Source: Bifidobacterium aquikefiri
GTDB taxonomy: Bacteria > Actinomycetota > Actinomycetes > Actinomycetales > Bifidobacteriaceae
DNA: 64,000 nucleotides
Reading direction: 5' to 3'
NCBI RefSeq assembly: GCF_002259795.1
Contig: NZ_MWXA01000008.1
Coordinates: forward strand, 124,001 to 188,000
A model generated the notes under the pieces. That model was given only the letters and a program-made list of their open reading frames with translations. It was not told the DNA's origin and searched no databases. This document shows positions 60,481 to 64,000 of the stretch, in pieces (the stretch's first letter is position 1; each line of letters begins with the position of its first letter). The position numbers were made by a program, and so were the translations under genes.

Positions 60481-61090
60481 TTTTTATACAAAGACATAAC
60501 ACCAAATCTGGAAGCCCATCACCAGCAATATAGATCTACTAGCTTCCCCTGCGCATGCTCTACATACCAACGAATGGGAGCTCATGAACTGAGAGGGAGC
60601 AATCATTGAACATGGAACGTGACACGACCCATACCGTCAAACGCGGCAAGTTCAATGTATTCATCAATACAGCTTGGTGGGAGCCATTCCAATGATCTGA
60701 GCCTTTCAATCAGATTCGCACGCCTTCCTTCGACTCTATTGATGCTGCTGCACACATTGACACTTTCTGTGCGTGCGCCGCAAGTTCCCTGACCGCAATC
60801 GTAAACGGGTACGCAGCTTCGTCGCTGCCACGAAGTGGGGATGTGCCCTGGTTCGTGAGAATCCAGCATAAGGCGTTGCATCCTTGCAGCCAACAATCGG
60901 TGCAGCCAACAACGAGTGCGTCACCAACCCCGATCCGAGGCAGCCATGCCATCGCCAATGATGCTCTCAGACATTGGGTGAGGGCTTACGAATGTCGAGA
61001 TTTCGAGTTTTGTGGCAATTTCTAGGTACAGTGGCTCGAAATCTCGCTCCTCAACGCTGTTTTTTTGAGTTCGCAAACGGATGAAATGGC
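60481..61090. other. Gap of about 600 bp, no gene supported, one hairpin element
   Basis: Leftward frames here (for example LIERLRSLEWLPPSC) look protein-like in short pieces but shift frame and lack starts, suggesting a decayed gene. At the right end CGAGATTTCGAG (60996-61007) and CTCGAAATCTCG (61035-61046) form a perfect 12-bp hairpin with 27-nt loop. Confidence 0.5.
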
Positions 61091-61543
61091 TCACCCGCGA
61101 GTAGCGGCCTTTATGAACATACGACGGTGCGGAGTATTTTCGATGGAGAACACGTCTCCAAAAGCTGCGAAACCCTTCTTCTCATAAAATCCGATGACTG
61201 GCACCTGGGCGTTGATGACAATGTCGATGCCCGGCCAGCTTGCTGCACAGACTGCAAGTACCGTATCAATAAGTTGAGCACCATAGCCCTGCCCGCGAAC
61301 AGAAAGCGCCGTTGCGACTCTTCCAAAGGTAATGTGACCATCTTCAGGAAATACTCGCGCATAGGCCAATGCTTTCTGATGCGTGCCATCCATGAGAAAA
61401 ATGTGATGGGCATGAAGATCATGCTCGTCAAGGTCATGATATTCATGACCTTGTTCAACGACAAAGGTATCTATGCGCAGCTTCTCGAACGAATAGAGTT
61501 CCATAGCGCTCAACTCAGCAAACGTTCTATCGTGCCATTCCAT
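61091..61543 (-). CDS. GNAT acetyltransferase (ElaA-like)
   Basis: About 150 residues; the ATG at MEWHDRTFAEL follows GGGGGA. ElaA-like N-terminus (LSAMELYSFEKLRIDTFVVE), then LAYARVFPEDGHITFGRVAT and the acetyl-CoA loop VRGQGYGAQLID (V-x-x-x-GxG), and a VINAQVPVIGFYEKKGF end. Acceptor substrate unknown. Confidence 0.9.
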   Translation of the reverse strand: MEWHDRTFAELSAMELYSFEKLRIDTFVVEQGHEYHDLDEHDLHAHHIFLMDGTHQKALAYARVFPEDGHITFGRVATALSVRGQGYGAQLIDTVLAVCAASWPGIDIVINAQVPVIGFYEKKGFAAFGDVFSIENTPHRRMFIKAATRG

Positions 61544-61609
61544 GCAATCTCCCCCAGTAAGAATTCCAATACCCATAATGTAGCCTCAAGAATATATGAA
61601 GCATCGCCC

Positions 61610-62563
61610 CTATCCCTTATGTTTTACATAAGGGGCAAGATGACGACGAACAACCGTTCGATTCAGCAGACGACGCAAGAGAATACCAAGGCAGATCAGC
61701 AAAGCCGCAAGACTGATGATAACGGCACTGGCAACCCAGTCATGAACCCACGCTGAATCATCCCCAGTGGAAGCCAATGTCGTGCGCTTCGCAATGATCA
61801 GTAATCGCTGTGTATTCACGCCATAGGGGGTGCAAGTCATCAATGTCAGCAGATCCTGCTGCTTTCTGACTGTTACCCACGGCTTGACCTGGTCGGGATT
61901 GACAACAACGACTCTGCTGACCTGATATGCCAACTTCCTGTCAAGGACCTGAACATAGATCGTATCGCCTTTGCCCAATTCATCGAGTCTCGTGAACAGC
62001 AGCGCATTGGGCAAGCCACGATGCCCCGTAAGCACTGTATTCGTAGACGTTCCGCCAACTGGCAGCGAAGTCCCGTAGAGATGCCCGGCACCTTGGGCAA
62101 GCACCGCGTTTGACGTACCATGATAGATCGGAAGTTTCAACGATATCTTTGGTATGCTCACCGTGCCCATAACACCTTCAGCAACGTTGAGCAGGGATTG
62201 ATACTGCCTATCCGTTTCAGAGCGACTGTCACCATTCTTGGCGAATGGATCATAGACCTCGCCCATCACGGACTGACCGCTGGTAGCCAGTTTCGCATTG
62301 TATTTATGGGCTGCCGCAAGCTCCTTCCGTCTCTGAGCTGCAGACAAGGATGCTGCTTCCTTGTCAGTCGCGCGGGCGATCTGTGCCTGGCTGTACTGAG
62401 CACTCAATTGAACCCCAACGGGCACAAGGATTGCCAATACAGCACTTACGATCAGTACGGATGCGATTATGTATAATCGTGCGGTTTTTTGCTGCTGAAC
62501 ACTCTTGTTCCGTGCATCGTTGAAAACCGCAGCCCAGGATGGTGCATCATGCTGTTCAGTCAA
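61610..62563 (-). CDS. srtC: Class C (pilin) sortase
   Basis: 317 residues. N-terminal membrane helix (about 31-53), a DPF lid motif (D105-P106-F107) typical of class C, catalytic H181 (TGHRG), C244 (LMTCTPYG) and R253 (TQRLLI), and a second C-terminal helix with a basic tail. It polymerises pilins by joining the LPXTG Thr to a pilin Lys. The upstream gene encodes an LPLTG pilin, its likely substrate. Confidence 0.95.
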   Translation of the reverse strand: MTEQHDAPSWAAVFNDARNKSVQQQKTARLYIIASVLIVSAVLAILVPVGVQLSAQYSQAQIARATDKEAASLSAAQRRKELAAAHKYNAKLATSGQSVMGEVYDPFAKNGDSRSETDRQYQSLLNVAEGVMGTVSIPKISLKLPIYHGTSNAVLAQGAGHLYGTSLPVGGTSTNTVLTGHRGLPNALLFTRLDELGKGDTIYVQVLDRKLAYQVSRVVVVNPDQVKPWVTVRKQQDLLTLMTCTPYGVNTQRLLIIAKRTTLASTGDDSAWVHDWVASAVIISLAALLICLGILLRRLLNRTVVRRHLAPYVKHKG

Positions 62564-62665
62564 TCAGACGCTCCCCCAGGTTCAGATAATGTGAGACATC
62601 GCATGGGCAATGTCGGCAGTGCCCCGAACATTCCGTCATGGCCCAAATAATCCATATGGTACAGC

Positions 62666-62709
62666 GAAGACCGCAAGGACTTCACAACATCATAGTCTTT
62701 GCGGTCTTC
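62666..62709. terminator. Hairpin between pilin and sortase genes
   Basis: GAAGACCGCAAGGACT (62666-62681) / AGTCTTTGCGGTCTTC (62694-62709), 15 of 16, loop 12. It lies between the pilin stop and the sortase start without a clear T tract. It may reduce read-through so that sortase is made less than pilin. Confidence 0.6.
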
Positions 62710-62791
62710 ATGATTGTCAATCTTGGCATCGCTCCAAACAAGCCAGTTGCCGACACAATCAAGCAACAGGCAATCAAGCAATCAGCGGTGC

Positions 62792-64000
62792 TCAGATTTT
62801 CTGAGATGATCTCTTAGCGCGAAACAATACAATGCCTGCAGCGCTTCCAAGAATCACAGCAATCACTGCGAACATGATCAGACCTGCGCCACCTGTCAGA
62901 GGCAGCTGAGTCAACGATGTCACGTTATCGACAGTGAATACATTGTTGCTGAAACTCACAAGTCCTGCAACACTTTGGTCGCCAAGTGAAAGATAGTTCT
63001 GGTTCGAGTTGTCTTCCGTACCGGTAATGGTAACCGTGAAACTTGGCAGTGCCATGTGCACATAGCCATCCAGTGGCTTCGTTTCTGTAACCTGGTAATC
63101 GCCGGGTGCCAGGCCACCGATGTTGAGCTTTCCATTCACATCGGTGCTGAGCACCTGAGTGGCTGACTGTCCATTGGGATCCTGAATGTAGTTGCCGTCG
63201 ACCTCCGTGAACTTGATGGGCGTATCAGAACCGCTCTTTGAAACCGTGAATTGCACGCCCTCCAGCTTGGACTTGGTGATTCTATCTTCCTTCACCAGGG
63301 AGAATCCGAAAGTATACACATGCATTGCAATCGGAACGGTGGTGGTGATGTCCGTTGCATCGCTTGGTGAAGACGAATAAGCGAGCGATGCCGAGTTGTT
63401 CAAGTCGTCGCGGAGCACGTTCACCGTTCCATTGACCTCAGAATCATAGGTAACATTTACTGATGCACCGTTAGCCTGCTCAAGGATTGACCGCGAAAGA
63501 TCGATGACCAGCGTCGTCGTTCCGTCGGCATTCACCGTTGCCGTAACCGTATAGTCATCGTTCAGTGTGAGAGTCTTCGCCGAGTCCCCGGAGCCAATCA
63601 CTACCTTGACGGAATCTGGAACATACGTCAGATCCTTGGACATCGTCTCGGTGAATGCATAGGTGAAGGCAGTATAACCTGTGGTGTTGGGAACGGCACT
63701 GGTCAGTTTCCATTCGACATTCTCACCACCACTGACATAGGGATTCTGCGCGTCCACATTGACCATGGTCTTGGTCATGGCAAGTGCCTGATTCTTGATG
63801 TTGATGACGCCCAATGTCTGACTACTCAGATCCTTGCCGCCGATTTTAGTTTCGACGAACATCGGAATTGATGCGGTATACCCGGCACGCTGTGTGGCGG
63901 AAGAGGTATCGACAACCACGTATACGCCTTCTGCAAGGTTTGAAAACTCTGCAGTTCCATTGCTTCCTGTTGCAGTTTGCTTGTTGCTTGTCGCAGCAGG
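62792..64000 (-). CDS. LPXTG fimbrial subunit, 5' end outside window
   Basis: The frame continues past the right window edge. Visible: a long isopeptide-type fimbrial domain (NVEWKLTSAVPN, YTFTE-like FTYAFTETMSKDLTYVPDSV), a CnaB-type domain with the E box YQVTETKPLDGY, and the sorting signal LPLTGG followed by one hydrophobic helix and RAKRSSQKI. This matches SpaH/EbpB-like pilin subunits. The class C sortase downstream supports it. Confidence 0.92.
   Translation of the reverse strand, partial: PAATSNKQTATGSNGTAEFSNLAEGVYVVVDTSSATQRAGYTASIPMFVETKIGGKDLSSQTLGVINIKNQALAMTKTMVNVDAQNPYVSGGENVEWKLTSAVPNTTGYTAFTYAFTETMSKDLTYVPDSVKVVIGSGDSAKTLTLNDDYTVTATVNADGTTTLVIDLSRSILEQANGASVNVTYDSEVNGTVNVLRDDLNNSASLAYSSSPSDATDITTTVPIAMHVYTFGFSLVKEDRITKSKLEGVQFTVSKSGSDTPIKFTEVDGNYIQDPNGQSATQVLSTDVNGKLNIGGLAPGDYQVTETKPLDGYVHMALPSFTVTITGTEDNSNQNYLSLGDQSVAGLVSFSNNVFTVDNVTSLTQLPLTGGAGLIMFAVIAVILGSAAGIVLFRAKRSSQKI

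Noticed and set aside
60603-60958. Two overlapping leftward frames before the GNAT gene
   Set aside because: Plausible pieces occur in different frames with no start signal; possibly a dead gene, not reportable as a CDS.

Overview
The window looks like part of a Bifidobacterium (or close Bifidobacteriaceae) chromosome carrying one complete temperate siphovirus prophage. The assignment is inferred from moderate-to-high GC, strong AGGAGG-type ribosome sites, the recO-uppS gene order, DivI1A-repeat and PspC-type actinobacterial envelope proteins, and a class C sortase/LPXTG pilin locus. No 16S gene or other direct taxonomic marker is present.

Left chromosomal flank (1-7115): the 3' part of thiE and a thiamine-binding protein gene, a nested palindromic repeat, then a leftward block of recO-uppS (4-bp overlap), a membrane-anchored alpha/beta hydrolase and a large protein with several DivIVA-like motifs. 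A tRNA-Val(UAC) gene follows and is the phage attachment site.

Prophage (7170-42735, about 35.5 kb): a 21-bp core repeat in the tRNA 3' end (attL) recurs at attR. A leftward lysogeny module (integrase, lipoprotein, ImmA/IrrE protease, KilA-N protein, repressor) faces a rightward early operon (Cro-like protein, antirepressor, AlpA-like HTH, RusA, a nucleotidyltransferase-fold protein, PD-(D/E)XK nuclease, OB-fold/SSB-like protein). An origin-like repeat cluster precedes a helicase-PrimPol fusion whose domains are in the reverse of the usual order. After a strong terminator come the late genes: terminase, portal, MuF-like protein, scaffold, P22-like coat, connector proteins, major tail protein, tail chaperones with a -1 frameshift site, tape measure, tail tip genes, an MmpS-like lipoprotein, a secreted GH25 endolysin, a holin and a papain-like protease. 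Identical 28-bp palindromes lie in the KilA-N gene and at the end of the last gene, and paired arm-type repeats lie inside both attachment sites.

Right chromosomal flank (42736-64000): about 1.6 kb of degraded DNA with a transposase remnant and a second copy of the palindromic element; two membrane/anchored proteins (the second split by a frameshift); a GyrI-like protein; quinone-dependent D-lactate dehydrogenase; a VOC protein; a PspC-histidine kinase/LuxR regulator pair divergent from a second PspC membrane protein; then surface genes. The last include a 1618-residue adhesin-like protein with a G12 tract just after its start codon, a GNAT enzyme, a class C sortase and the 3' part of an LPLTG pilin gene running off the window. 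The strongest observations are the poly-G tract, the reversed helicase-PrimPol, the duplicated prophage palindrome, and two prophage surface lipoproteins that could act in superinfection exclusion.
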